A DNA stretch of 64,000 bases from Conchocele bisecta (GCA_029237695.1 CM055266.1:8883805-8947804), one strand, 5' to 3'. Shown: positions 19,795-31,687, numbered from the stretch's first letter. The notes: generated by a model from the sequence alone, not told the origin. Numbers and translations are program-made.

Positions 19795-20440
19795 AAGTGT
19801 AGCGCCAGATCAGACTACGCAAAAGCTTTTGCGTAGTCTGATCTGGCCTACACTATTGGCAAATATACTCATCCTTTGTCCTACAGATGGCTGACGTACA
19901 TTCACAAGTAATTATTTTCCCATGAAACAACCATACCAAGCTTTCACATAGTCTGATCTGGCCTACACTATTGGCATATATACTCGTCCTTTGTCCTATA
20001 GATCGCTGACATTCACAAGTACTTATTTTCCCATGAAACAACCATAGCAAAAGTCAATAGCACATCATTAACCGGCAGCACAAAGAAATGAGTGCTCAAT
20101 ATTTAATACCACAGATTGTAATTGATAAGGGGAGAAAATACAGGGACCCGCCTGGAAGGGATGTAGTGTGAATGCCAATAGTGTAGCGCCAGATCAGACT
20201 ACGCGTAATGCCAATAGTGTAGCGCCAGATCAGACTACGCGTAGTCTGATCTGGCGCTACACTATTGGCAAACATACTCATCCTTTGTCCTAGAGATGGC
20301 TGACATTCACAAGTAATTATTTTCCCATGAAACCACCATACCAGAAGTCAATAGCACATCATTAACCAGCAGCACAAAGAAATGAGTGCTCAATATTTAA
20401 TACCACAGATTGTAATTGATAAGGGGAGAAAATACAGGGA
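19795..20440. repeat. Duplicated block with three hairpins (GCGCCAGATCAGACTACGC)
   Basis: The hairpin arm TAGCGCCAGATCAGACTACG and its complement occur at 19799-19858 and twice at 20182-20268. Each is followed by ACTCATCCTTTGTCCTA and TCACAAGTAATTATTTTCCC. The later part (GTCAATAGCACATCATTAAC to GGGAGAAAATACAGGGACC) is duplicated at 20054-20150 and 20346-20445. Confidence 0.75.
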
Positions 20441-20564
20441 CCTGCCTGGAAGGTATCAATCATGTGATTATATAGGACATGTCATGACAAAAATGGGACA
20501 ATTGAGTATGTGACCAGCGTAGTCGAGATCTGCCGAACCCAGGTGCGGATCCAGGAGGTGTTTT

Positions 20565-20710
20565 TGTTATATTATATAATTTTGATTTTTCTCATCAAAA
20601 ACATATTTTAACAACACTTTAGAATTGATTCCAATGGAAAGTGCTCTCAAACATGTCGTTTATTGAGATAGAAGACAAATATAAAACAGCAGATGACCAG
20701 TTTTGTCCCA
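20565..20710. mobile_element. MITE family 2, degenerate copy 7
   Basis: AACAACACTTTAGAATTGAT, the centre TTCCAATGGAAA and AAACAGCAGATGACCA are recognisable, but the left end is lost. Confidence 0.6.
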
Positions 20711-20930
20711 AGTATGGTGGTACTTGGTGGTACAGAAAGTGAGAAACGGATCTAAACGTGAAAACTTAATGTTGAAAATTGCTAAGTCAATTACGTAGAA
20801 AAAAATAGGTCAAGGTAAAAGAAAGGTCACATGTTGGATAGTGGTATGTGATGGGCACCCGTTGGTTGTTAAGTTGTGCAAGTATGGTGGTTCTACATGT
20901 AGTACAGTAACAGAGAAATGGATAAAACAC
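20711..20930. repeat. Fragment of composite element C; host repeat of the DIRS insertion
   Basis: GTGGTACAG, AAAATTGCTAAGTCAATTAC and CACATGTTGGATAGT words match element C at 13330-13480 and 34600-34930 in the same order. The fragment stops at GGATAAAACAC, exactly where the DIRS-like element begins. Confidence 0.7.
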
Positions 20931-20977
20931 AAAAATGGAAAATTATTTCTAATTTTAGTTTTTATTATTCATACTCA

Positions 20978-21126
20978 CCTGAATGGTTGCAAACTGATAG
21001 GTTGCTATGAAATCGTCCTAATAATAAAAATCTGCCCACTCTAATCACCCACATAACCCACCATAGACCATTCCGCCCCACCCACAGCCAATTGGCTAGT
21101 CCGCCACCCAAACTCCTCCTATTATT
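20978..21126 (-). repeat. DIRS-like element, inverted terminal repeat at low-coordinate end
   Basis: This starts CCTGAATGGTTGCAAACTG and ends CTCCTCCTATTATT. Its reverse complement is found at 28066-28214 with only one or two differences, so the two repeats are evolutionarily young compared with the coding part. Confidence 0.9.
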
Positions 21127-21256
21127 GTTAGGTATACAGCTTCAAAAGTAAATCATTTCCATATGGAAATGACACTGCTAGATAAAAATAGCCTGAAGTA
21201 TACTTAGTAGGGAGAAGATAAAACCATCAAGTGGGGACGGGAGGAGGGTCTACCTT

Positions 21257-21343
21257 ACCATTCAGGTGAGTATGAATAATAAAAATCTAAAATTAGAAAT
21301 AATTTTCCATTTTTATGTCTTCAAACTAACCTGAATGGTTGCA
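21257..21343 (-). repeat. DIRS-like internal complementary region
   Basis: ACCATTCAGGTGAGTATG to CCATTTTT (21257-21314) is the complement of the low-coordinate outer end 20931-20990. TTTTTATGTCTTC to GGTTGCA (21310-21343) is the complement of the high-coordinate outer end 28203-28234. The two halves share the TTTTT, which marks the circle junction and the insertion point. Confidence 0.8.
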
Positions 21344-24300
21344 AGAATTCGTAGTGATGGTGGGAGGTATTCTCACTACTCATACTCGACCGGAATGGTA
21401 AGGCAGATTAAAAACCCTCAAAACAGACAAAAATATTTGGTCTAGGTACAAACTTGGGTGTTACCTATATAGTAATAACATGGTCTAACCTAGAATCATA
21501 GGGGAGCCCAAAGCGGGCCCCCCCCCCTTTTCTACGAAAGTAGAAGAGAGGTGGATAAAGACAAGCACCACCACGCTAGTCTCGTGACTGACTCGTAGAC
21601 TCCAACCTGCTATACTTGGTTAAAATAACGCCGGAGAATACTCAAGGTATAGCTGCTGCTACCAGACGAAGCCCTGGCGAATGTAGTCGCCCGGCACTTC
21701 ACACGCAATAACTCAACTGAGATAAACTCAAAGTCTATACATAGTCTCATGACGACACATGACTCGTACATATCGAGAACACAGTATAAACGCCCTAAGC
21801 ACTAAGGTCATCCTAAAACAAGCAAGTGCTGAGGATGGTTAAAACTGGCCCTAAAGCCAGATCAAAACCTATACCAGGGTTTGACACTAACTTTTGGCCC
21901 AGGGATTCCGCAGCATGGACATCCCTATTGTTACATAATGTTGAATGGGATTTTCTTGAAAATGCAGTGATTCCTCTACAAAACAGGGATCCTCGGGATC
22001 TCGGGACACTGCGAGTGTCGACCCCTGTATACCTATAAACCCATGTATAGTAGACAAAGAGAATAGAATCATTAACCCCAAAGTGAAACACTATCCTTTT
22101 GCAACAACACTGCTACAAAACTAGAAAGGTAGCCTCGCCCTAATTGAAACAATGTACAAAACAAATGCCTCCTGGGCCAGCGTTGATGAACCGTAAGAAC
22201 CATAGATCACCACAGATCCCCGTTCATCAACAAAAGCAAGTGAAGTTCATCGAGCGGAGAGTCACACTTACCAACCCCCAGGATACCACTGGGACTGTAA
22301 AGACAAAAACCGAATAATCGGGTAATCAGAAAAAATCGCAGACTATCGCGAACAGGTAGATCCAAACAGCCTCCTAAACTTGATGCTACGGCTGATAAAC
22401 CCACAACTGCACCCGCTGCTACTAACGGACCCAGTTCTTAAACATCTCCCTGAGATGCCAACCCCATGTCGGTCACATGAGGAGTGAGTGAGTGAATAGG
22501 GTTTAACGTCCGCTTTTCTGACATAGAGGTACAAGCCTCAGGGAGTCTACACGCAGACGGTCAACGGGGTGGTCGAGTCCGTATCCACCTGTCCAAGGGG
22601 GGTAAATCCCAACTTCAGAACTCAATATTTACAATCAAAATATATATTCAGTCCTGAAATTAGAACAACCTGATCTGGTGCCAGGCCCTCGCCACACAGC
22701 ATCATTTATCCCATCCCCTAAAAGTAATAGGATTAGCGCTAATCTTACTTTTATATATGGGGCATAGCCCGACTCAACTCTCACATACAAGAAAGCCAAA
22801 AATGCACATGAGGGCCAAATCCGGTATAGTGGGTTCCGGAAAGTATGAACCCAATCGTTAAGCCAGTTTAGTCGCCTTTTACGACAAGCAATGGCTACTG
22901 CAGCACTATTCTCAGGATCAGTTGATCCCGCCCCGGTGCCTGCACGGGGCACCGTCACATGAGGAACATGGAGAGAAAAGGGGGTTACTTTCCGGAACAC
23001 CACATATGTATTCCGGAACACAAATCAGTACTCACTTATATGCATAAAATAAGTTAAATATAGCCTTGGCCCAAGTTTCGGCTACCATGAGCACCCGAAT
23101 AACTACAATAACACTGATTGCAAGACGCAAAAACATCACCGCGCTGTGACAGACCAAATTGGGCCATGTCTCGCTGTAATCATAGATGAACAGAAGTGTT
23201 GTCCTAACTTCTTCCGATAAAACAATCCCCACTAAGTTGGCTGCACGCTTAGATCAGACATTATACGAATTACGTGATGAATAAATCAATATCTCTGAGC
23301 GCTGGAATATCACATAATCGCCTAGACGAGAATGATAACGGGTAAATAAAACAATAGGATTATTGGCAGAATTGTATTTAAACGAAATAATAATATCCAG
23401 ATATACCCGCGCCGATCAAAAATCGTACTTTTAATAGTAATCCGTACTACCGTCTATCTAACGTATTTCCCGGAATAAATACGGAAAAATCGTAACAGTT
23501 GGCAGTTACGCATCTCCTGCCAGTGCAGAGAGCGATATAGAAAGAAGTTGAGACTACATGCACCTCGTGCATTTAGGGCCTAAACAACTCCAGCTGCAGA
23601 ACCACTTACTGTAGAATAACTCAAGTAATGGCCCTATCTATCCAACGGAAGACAAAGGATTGCGATACCTCCCGTTGGCTAAAATTGGTAATAAAAAACT
23701 TTACGGTCGGACCGGATGTCCTAATTCTTCCGAACCTAATGCTTCATCGCACGGACTGGACAGAAAGTGTGAACCACTGTCGCTGACAGGCGTGACGGAG
23801 GGAGGCCCGAACCACAACTGATTCCAGATCATGTGAGAAGGGAAAAAGTATCTGAGGGAGAAATCTCGGTCATAGGAGAAACTGCTAATGTGTAAACAGT
23901 AGTGTGCTTCTATTTAACACAATTAACATTTTATTTTGAAATACCCAATTGCTTCCGAAATGATGGAGTGACAACAGCATGTTGTATATACAGTCGATAC
24001 GCGTTATGTCGACACTGCTTACATCGATATACCTGCTTATGTCGATATACGCTAGTGGTCCCGGCCGAACTGCTATATAACTCATACATTACATACCTGA
24101 TATATCGATATCGAAATGTCGACATTTCGTTTATATCGATGTGGAAAACAAGTGCCGATGGTATAATTAATACACATTATACTGTAATGTCGATATGCAA
24201 TTTGAACAGCGGGCGTCGTAAAGTCTGGTCAAACTTAATTGGCACAGGTAAGTTTTTCACACATACAAAGTGATCAAAACATGCCGCCGGTAACCGTGTA

Positions 24301-24569
24301 CAATCGCGGAATACCGTCAAAGCCGAACACGTAAGCCGTGGTCAACCAATTAACGACAGTGTGACGTGAAATCACAAAAATACTCTTGTTAATAGCCAAT
24401 TATATGCCTGACATGAATCGATCCGTAAATGCCATAATCATTAACGGACGCTTGTTTATAATAATTACAATTGAGTGAATTACATGCGATCTTATAAACA
24501 CGAACCGTTGGTATCAAATCAAATCACTTCCTTAGCAATGTCCAACATGCAGTACATGGGTCCGAAGTT
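21344..24569 (-). other. DIRS-like element, low-coordinate coding part, no domain recognised
   Basis: Apart from the nested SINE-like copy, the minus-strand frames are short and broken. I looked for a tyrosine recombinase signature (Arg...HxxR...Tyr) and could not support one. A nine-base C run lies at about 21518. The small dyad motif TCGATATACGC/CGATATCG near 24.03-24.14 kb is another local repeat. Confidence 0.4.
22480..22960 (-). repeat. SINE-like repeat T, fullest copy, nested in the DIRS-like element
   Basis: GAGTGAGTGAGTGAATAGGG and TTTAACGTCCGC begin the copy. ATATATTCAGTCCTGAAATT, GATCTGGTGCCAGGCC, CCCTAAAAGTAATAGGATTA and TGCCTGCACGGGGCACCG follow. It lies inside 20931-28234 and breaks the minus-strand frames there. 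Confidence 0.65.
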
Positions 24570-25000
24570 ATACTGGAACGAGTAAATAGAAAAGTCCGAA
24601 TCGGTACGTGGGCGCAAACAGTGGAAAAAAAAATAAAACCGACGTTTGAGCCTTGCCGCAACAAAACCACAAATGGATACCCCCATCCGGACAAGATAGC
24701 ACTGGACAACCAACGGATGCAGAAGCCATTCCGTCAGAACCGGAGATGACCGCAGAAACCATAACCACCTGTCCGTGCAGAGCAGAATCCGCCGCTGTCA
24801 ACCCCCGAACACTGCCAAAAGCTAAACATGTTGATGTGTCCCTGAGTTTCCTGCACTGACCACCAACACACCAATGTAGGGGCTCCAATGAGCCCCCCAG
24901 CCTTCTCACGACGCGTCTGTGGACAGAAAGCGAGTAGGAGGAGGTAATCATCTATGGGAAATCCTGTAGGAACCAGACCTCCACTGCCCACCATCTGATA
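24570..25000 (-). pseudogene. Possible RNase H domain relic of the DIRS-like element
   Basis: Minus-strand frames here read LHGQVVMVSA and, in another frame, HQHV followed by LLAVFGG. These resemble the retroelement RNase H pattern of a GxxHINxLELLAV block followed by a GQVVMVSSDNSTVV block. The pattern is spread over several frames with stops. The position, between gag-like and low-coordinate ends, fits the expected order for a minus-strand DIRS. The identification is by eye and tentative. Confidence 0.3.
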
Positions 25001-26469
25001 CAACGTAGGAAGATGGTGATCCTAGGCAGAGACCGATCCAAAGGATCGGGGTGCGGCCTCCATAGCCCTAGTAAGTAATACTGGAGGTCGCAAACATAAC
25101 CTTCCCCTATTCTGCACCCCGAAATTCCAGGAGTGCAGAAATTACCTAGCTGACAGAGAACCTCTGACCAGTACCCGGAAACTTAAAACAAGATGCCACG
25201 CACCCTGTCCAAAGGTACTATGATGACTGATAGATCGGTCAATAAGCTAATTCCCACCTAAGAAAAATCCTGTGTGGGAACCAACTACGACTACTCTAGA
25301 TCTAAAAGACACAAAACTCGGAAACAACTTAAACTTCCGAGAGCATCTGCGGAAGGGCACGTGGAAGTACGAGACCCGCAGATCTATGGAAACAACCCAG
25401 TCTACCGGGCAAATGGCGCTCCGACCACGTCCCGAACTTCCTCTATAGCACTATACTTCAAGAGAGAGACTCACTAAACCCTTGAAAATACCCCCGTCAG
25501 GGGAAACGATCCCACAGGAGGTAGACAAGAAGGAGCAGCAGTAGGGACCATCGGTACCGTAGCTGCCCTTTGGCCGTTCGATCGCACAATTAACAGAGGT
25601 CAAAAGAGGCGAACGAAGCAAAACTATGGCCGTTCAAGAAAAAACTAGCCGGCTATCACTGTGTCTCACCTGGACAAGAGCATGTCCATAGAAAACTCCA
25701 AAGACATGTTGACAAGAGGCTTAGCGGCACAAATCGCCGACTGAAGCACTGCGTCCAGAGACGATGAATCATACTGATTCAAACATAAATCGAAAGTTGG
25801 CATAGCCACAACCGACTTAACAGCCTACACCCATGCCTTCGCAAACGCGAACCAGGACCAGGAGCCGAAGATATCCCAAACGCTGCGGCGTCCTTGTCCA
25901 GAAACGGAGATCTCAAAAACCATACCGCATAGAGGGGCATGTAGAACTTAGACCCCAGTGTGGCGATCAAAGTTTGAGCACTAGGAACCCCGCAGTGGCC
26001 AAATCCTACCTAAAGCTCCCCAATGTACGTAACAAGAAGCCCTACTGTAGGAGAGCAATGAAACCACGACAACTCCGGCAAATCCACCACCACCGAATCA
26101 GCCTCACAACAGCCATCCGAGGAAGTACCCCTATGGGAGGCTCCACTGGCAAAACCACCAGCTGTGAAAGAGCCGACAATCCCACTAAGTACTAGGACTT
26201 AGACAGGAACTCCAGAATCTTAGCCAACTGAACCATCATAACTCTATCGCGTGTCGAGTCCTGAATATAGACTGGGAATTCGAACTCATATACACTCGAA
26301 TAAAGAGCAGGCCAGACAAGTACGGAGCCAAAGCACCACGGCGTCCAATACCACCCTCGACCGTCTCCTCCGAGAACGGAAGAGCTAGATCTCGAGGAGC
26401 CGGATATACAAAAACACAATATGTACACAGGATACGAACCCACGAACACCCCGGTCAGAAATAGTTGCT

Positions 26470-27335
26470 ACCCCGGTGCCCGGTACCCGGTGCCCGGTGC
26501 CCGGTGCCCGGTGCCCGTAACACAATACCGGCACCTCTCCTGCGAGAGTTAGGGTACGTTGTGACCAGGTGAATGTGATAAGCACCTGCCGCAGCAACCC
26601 TAGACTGGCAGTCATCTACCACATACGTGGAAACTGATTCAACAGAACTGTACTGTATCGTTCCAAATAGTATATGTACTGCCGAAGCTAGTACTACATG
26701 TAGAAGCCCTATACAACCGTCTCCTACGACGAACAGGAGAACGAGATCTAGATGAACCTGTTCCAAAACCTGAGTAATGACCTCGAAGAAAAGGAAGAAC
26801 AAGATCTAAACTCCGAACCCGAAATCGAAGAGCTAACCCAATCCTGACCTACGACGAGATCGACTCCTCGACTTACGTGAACACGTACAACGAAGACCAA
26901 CCGAAGACAAGAACGTCTTCCTACCGGAAGCAGCAGGCTGTCCAAGGAGAGTCTGGTGCCCGGTGCCAGGTGTTTGACCGGTGCCCGGTAGCCTAACCGG
27001 TGCCCGGTGCCGGTGTGCCGGTGCCCGGTGCCCGGTGACATAATGCCCGGTGACATAATGCCCGGTGCCCGGTGCCCGGTGCCCGGTGCCCGGTGACATA
27101 ACCGGTGCCCGGTGCCCGGTGCCCGGTGACCGGTGACATAACCGGTGCCCGGTGCCCGGTGCCCGGTCCCGGTCCCTGATGACCGGTGCCCGGTTGATGA
27201 CCGATGCCCGGTGCCCGGTGCCCGGTGACCGGTGCCCGGTGCCCGGTGACCGGTGCCCGGTGCCCGGTGACCGGTGCCCGGTGCCCGGTGCCCGGTGCCC
27301 GGTGCCCGGTGCCCGGTGCCCGGTACCGGGCGCCT
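26470..27335. repeat. 7-bp satellite (CCCGGTG)n with interspersed unique DNA
   Basis: The heptamer CCCGGTG forms a short run at 26470-26517 and a long run at 26956-27332, with insertions such as ACATAAT and ACCGGTG. Between the two runs lies DNA coding for Arg/Ser-rich peptides on the minus strand. Because the unit is 7 bp, every frame is open with an RAPGTGH heptapeptide, so the 205-residue minus-strand ORF is an artefact. Confidence 0.9.
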
Positions 27336-27359
27336 CTACTGAGAGAGGCTGGGTCAGCT

Positions 27360-27743
27360 TCAAACCGGGTGATATAATATCAAGAACCAGCCGAAACACC
27401 CCTGTGATAGGTATAGCTCTCTGCGAACCGGGTGATATGAGATCAGGCACCGGCCCCGGAGCAGCCCGGTATCCCCTGTATGGATCACCGGCCTATCACT
27501 TAATACAACCTCCGAAACCTCGGACGGTTCCACTGCTCCCAAGAGCTGAGACTCGGACACAGTCTTCTTCAGACGTGAGGTATGGGACCTACTAGACCCA
27601 GCCTTGCCCCACGTCGAATCCGTCCAACGGACGGACAAATCACATGGCCTCTCTTTGCAACACCCGCAACAGGCAAAGCACCTGTCCGTATGGGTATCCC
27701 AAGGAGAAGTCATGTGTCCACACGCAGCGCGTGATTGCGGCAT
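27360..27743 (-). pseudogene. Gag-like Cys/His-rich start of the DIRS-like element
   Basis: From an ATG at 27743 the minus strand reads about 127 codons. The N-terminus has a CxH...CxxCC...C array (ACGHMTS, RCFACCGCC, ERPCD) that looks zinc-binding, followed by a Ser/Arg/Glu-rich stretch. It lies next to the high-coordinate terminal repeat, where the first ORF of a minus-strand DIRS should be. The frame ends at 27360, before the satellite. The function is inferred from position and composition. Confidence 0.4.
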
Positions 27744-28065
27744 TCTAACAAGTATTGTATACAAAACCTGATAGAAGAAACGCAAAAACGCTACAAAAAA
27801 AAAATGTGTCACGGGAGCGAATCCAATTTGGGACGAACCCGTTAGGGTACGAATCGCGTACACGCGAAAATATGTGACACAAAGTAAAACACCGTGAAAA
27901 ACCCAAAAAATGCAATGGAGAATAATCACGTAACACACAAGAGTGATAATAATATGTATTGAACGAAATATAATGACAAAAACGACACAATACACGGCAG
28001 AAATTCAAAATAAGCACGAAATAAAGAGAGAGACAAATATACCTGCACTCTTGATAGCGTCCTAA

Positions 28066-28214
28066 AATAATAGGAGGAGTTTGGGTGGCGGACTAGCCAA
28101 TTGGCTGTGGGTGGGGCGGAATGGTCTATGGTGGGTTATTTGGGTGATTAGAGTGGGCAGATTTTTATTATTAGGACGATTTCATAGCAACCTATCAGTT
28201 TGCAACCATTCAGG
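28066..28214 (-). repeat. DIRS-like element, inverted terminal repeat at high-coordinate end
   Basis: It is the reverse complement of 20978-21126. Outside it, TTAGTTTCAAGACATAAAAA forms the unique extension that is mirrored in the internal complementary region at 21310-21343. Confidence 0.9.
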
Positions 28215-28239
28215 TTAGTTTCAAGACATAAAAACTTAA

Positions 28240-28440
28240 CCCTAATAGACCGCTACACACAACAATTTCCGACTGCCATTGCTTTTATATCTTGCCTTAT
28301 TTCTCAATAAAAACATCCATTGGAAATGATTCTGAAGTGCTGTCAAAACATGTTTTTATTGAAGTGCATGTTGTAAATTATTCAAAAGTGCTGTCAAAGC
28401 ATGTTTGTGATGATAAAATGGAAAATAGACAAGAGCTGTA
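28240..28440. mobile_element. MITE family 2, rearranged copy 8
   Basis: CTAATAGACCGCTACACACA, CCGACTGCCATTGC, GGAAATGATTCTGAAGTGC and a second GTGCTGTCAAAGCATGTT arm are present. The left arm around the loop is deleted, and the internal duplication also seen in copy 3 is present. Confidence 0.65.
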
Positions 28441-28504
28441 GGAGAACAGCATAGCTCGACTACGAGGGTTGTCGATGTACACATAGCTTGACAAAGAAGG
28501 TGGC

Positions 28505-29860
28505 TGCGGCCTGCATACAAACCTTAACCAAGGTTGACTAAAAACATTAACCAAGGGAAATTAAGTAAGTAATTCAAGGTTAAATGTAGGTCAATGTCAG
28601 ATATAGGTCAGGGGTTATTGATGTACATCACTAGGAGATAAAGTTTTCCAAGTATGGTTGCTGTAGGCCCAGGAGTATTCCATATACAAGCTTGACTAAA
28701 AACCGTAACCAAGGGGAGATAACTAAGTAATCCAAGGATAAAAGTAGGTTCAAGGTCAAATATAGGTCAGGGATTATTGATGTACACACTAGGAGATGAA
28801 GTTGTCCAAGTATGGTTGATGTAGGCCCAGAAGTATTCCATATACAAGCTTGACTATAAACATTAACCAAGTAATTCAAGGTTAAATGTAGGTGAAGGTA
28901 AAATAAAGGTCAGGGGTTATTGATGTACATCCCTATGAGAAAAAGTTATCCAAGTATGGTGTCTGTATGCACAATAGTATTGCATCTACAAGTTTGACTA
29001 AAAACCTTAACCAAGGTTGAGTAAAAACCTTAACGAAGGGGAATTAAGTAAGTAATTTAAGGTTAAATGTAGGTGAAGGTAAAATAAAGGTCAGGGGTTA
29101 TTGATGTACATCCCTATGAGAAAAGGTTGTCCAAGTATGGTGTCTGTATGCACAATAGTATTCCATGTACAAGCTTGAGTAAAAAGCTTAACCAAGGTCG
29201 AGTAAAAACCTTAACCAAGGGGAATTAACTAAGTAATTCAAGGTTAAATGTAGGTCAATGTCAAATATAGGTCAGGGGTTGTTGATGTACATCACTAGGA
29301 GATGAAGTTGTCCAAGTATGGTTGGTGTAGGGCCAGGAGTATTTCATCCACAAGCTTGACTAAAAACCTTAACCAAGGGGAATTAAGTAAGTAATTCAAG
29401 AGGAAATGTAGGTCAAGGTCAAATATAGATCAGGGGTTGTTGATGTACATCACCAGGAGATGAAGTTGTCCAAGTATGGTGGGTGTAGGGCCAGTAGTAT
29501 TCCATATAGAAGGTTGACTAAAAACCTTAACCAAAAGGAATTAAGTAAGTAATTGAAGAGGAAATGTAGGTCAAGGTCAAATATAGATCAGGGGTTATTG
29601 ATGTACATACCTATGAGAAAAGGTTGTCGAAGTATGGTGTCTGGATGCACAATAGTATTCAATGTACAAGCTTGACAAAAAACCTTAACCAAGGTTGACT
29701 AAAAACCTTAACCAAGGGGAATTAAGTAAGTAATTCAAGAGGAAATGTAGGTCAAGGTCAAATATAGATGAGGGGTTATTGATGTGCATCACTAGGAGAT
29801 GAAGTTGTCCAAGTATGGTGGGTGTAGGGCCAGTAGTATTGCATTACAAGCTTGACTAAC
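28505..29860. repeat. Satellite A array, copy 2 (about eight units)
   Basis: It has the same unit as 1905-3030, with several consecutive units nearly identical to those at 2.1-2.9 kb (including the GGATGC variant and the 'AAAAGGAATTAAG' variant). The two arrays are thus copies of one structured block rather than independent expansions. Confidence 0.9.
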
Positions 29861-31687
29861 TAGATGGCCGCGGCCTGCATGTCGCGCCTTGTGGCGAGGC
29901 ATGGACACTAAAAAAAAAGATATAGTATAACGAAAAACTTTAACCAAAAAACTTAACCAAAAGCTTCAAAGTAATTTGACCTTGACATTGGGCACAGGGG
30001 CCGCACGGGAGGGGGGTAGAATGAAAATATAGATGATGATAAACACCCATGTGAAGTTTTAAGGTAATGGGCAAAGCAGTTGCAGAGATATAGTATAACA
30101 AAAAAACTTTAATCAAAAAACTTAACCAAAAAACTTAACCAAAAACTTTAACCAAAAAACTTAACCAAAAACTTCAAAGTAATTTGACCTTGACATTGGG
30201 CACAGGGGCCGCACGGAAGGGGGTAGAATGAAAATATAGATGATGATAAACACCCATGTGATGTTTCAAGGTAATGGGCAAAGCAGTTGCAGAGATATAG
30301 TATAACGAAAAAAGTTAACCAAAAAACTTAACCAAAAACTTTAACCAAAAAACTTAACCAAAAACTTCAAAGTAATTTGACCTTGACATTGGGCACAGGG
30401 GCCGCACGGGAGGGGGGTAGAATGAAAGAATGAATATATAGATGATGATAAACACCCATGTGAAGTTTCAAGGTAATGGGCAAAGCAGTTGCAGAGATAT
30501 AGTATAACAAAAAAAAAATTTAACCAAAAAACTTAACCAAAATACTTAACCAAAAACTTTAACCACAAAACTTAATCAAAAAACTTCACCAAAAACTTAA
30601 ACGAAAAACTTTAACCAAAAAACTTAACCAAAAACTTCAAAGTAATTTGACCTTGACATTGGGCACAGGGGCCGCACGGAAGGGGGGTAGAATGAAAATA
30701 TAGATGATGATAAACACCCATGTGAAGTGTCAAGGTAATGGGCAAAGCAATTGCAGAGATATAGTATAACGAAAAACTTTAACCAAAAACATTAACCAAA
30801 AAACTTAACCAAAAACTTTAACCAAAAAAGTTAACCAAAAACTTCAAAGTAATTTGACCTTGACATTGGGCACAGGGGCAGCACGGGAGGCGGGTAGAAT
30901 GAAAATATAGATGATGATAAACACCCATGTGAAGTTTCAAGGTAATGGGCAAAGCAGTTGCAGAGATATAGTATAATGAAAAACTTTAACCAAAAAACTT
31001 AACCAAAAACCTTAACCAAAAACTTTAACCAAAAAACTTAACCAAAAAACTTAACCAAAAACTTTAACCGAAGAACTTAACCAAAAAACTTTCAAAGTAA
31101 TTTTGACCTTGACATTGGGGCACAGGGGCCGCACGGGAGGGGGGTAGAATGAAAATATAGATGATGATAAACACCCATATGAAGTTTCAAGGTAATGGGC
31201 AAAGCAGTTGCAGAGACGTAGTATAACGAAAAACTTTAACCAAAAAACTTAAGCAAAAAAACAAAAATTAACCAAAAACTTTAACCAAAAAACTTAACCA
31301 AAAACTTCAAAGTAATTTGACCTTGACATTGGGCACAGGGGCCGCACGGGAGGGGGGTAGAATGAAAATATAGATGATGATAAACACCCATGTGAAGTTT
31401 ATCAAGTAATGGGCAAAGCAGTTGCAGAGATATAGTATAACGAAAAACTTTAACCAAAAACTTTAACCAAAAAACTTAACCAAAAAACTTAACCAAAAAC
31501 TTTAACCAAAGAACTTAACCAAAAACTTTAACCAAAAAACTTAACCAAAAACTTTAACCGAAGAACTTAACCAAAAACTTTAACCAAAAAACTTAACCAA
31601 ACAACTTAACCAAAAACTTTAACCGGACACACGTACGTACGCCAAACGGCCGACTATATCGCGCTTTCCGCAAGCGGGCGCGACAAA
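29861..31687. mobile_element. Element B with an internal seven-unit array, inserted in satellite A
   Basis: It begins CTAGATGGCCGCGGCCTG, CATGTCGCGCC and ends CTTTCCGCAAGCGGGCGCGA, so TGTCGCGCC and GGCGCGACA are short inverted ends. AGTAATTTGACCTTGACATT occurs seven times (about 29970, 30180, 30372, 30642, 30849, 31097, 31312), each with GATGATGATAAACACCCAT and GCAGTTGCAGAGATATAGT. The spacers are built from AAAAACTTAACC/AAAAACTTTAACC runs of variable number. Shorter copies are at 12860-13040 and 34140-34317. Confidence 0.85.

Larger units (their letters stand above)
20931..28234 (-). mobile_element. DIRS-like tyrosine-recombinase retrotransposon (7.3 kb, decayed)
   Basis: 149-bp inverted terminal repeats (20978-21126 and 28066-28214) match almost base for base. 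Outside them each end has its own extension. Near the left end, 21257-21343 is complementary first to the left outer end (20931-20990) and then directly to the right outer end (28204-28234). A region complementary to both outer edges is diagnostic of DIRS elements, which replicate through a circle and use a tyrosine recombinase. The position near one end fits a minus-strand element with gag at the high-coordinate side. No target duplication is expected or seen. Coding regions are broken: a Cys-rich gag-like start near 27.7 kb and a possible RNase H relic near 24.8 kb. I could not find a clear reverse transcriptase YxDD or recombinase motif. A SINE-like repeat and a satellite are nested inside. 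Confidence 0.7.

Noticed and set aside
25833..26195. 120-residue Arg-rich plus-strand ORF inside the DIRS-like element
   Set aside because: It lies on the opposite strand to the element's coding direction and has no recognisable domain.
26833..27450. 205-residue minus-strand ORF rich in APGTGHR repeats, and its plus-strand counterpart
   Set aside because: It is produced by a 7-bp satellite that leaves all frames open. There is no sign of selection or a start context.
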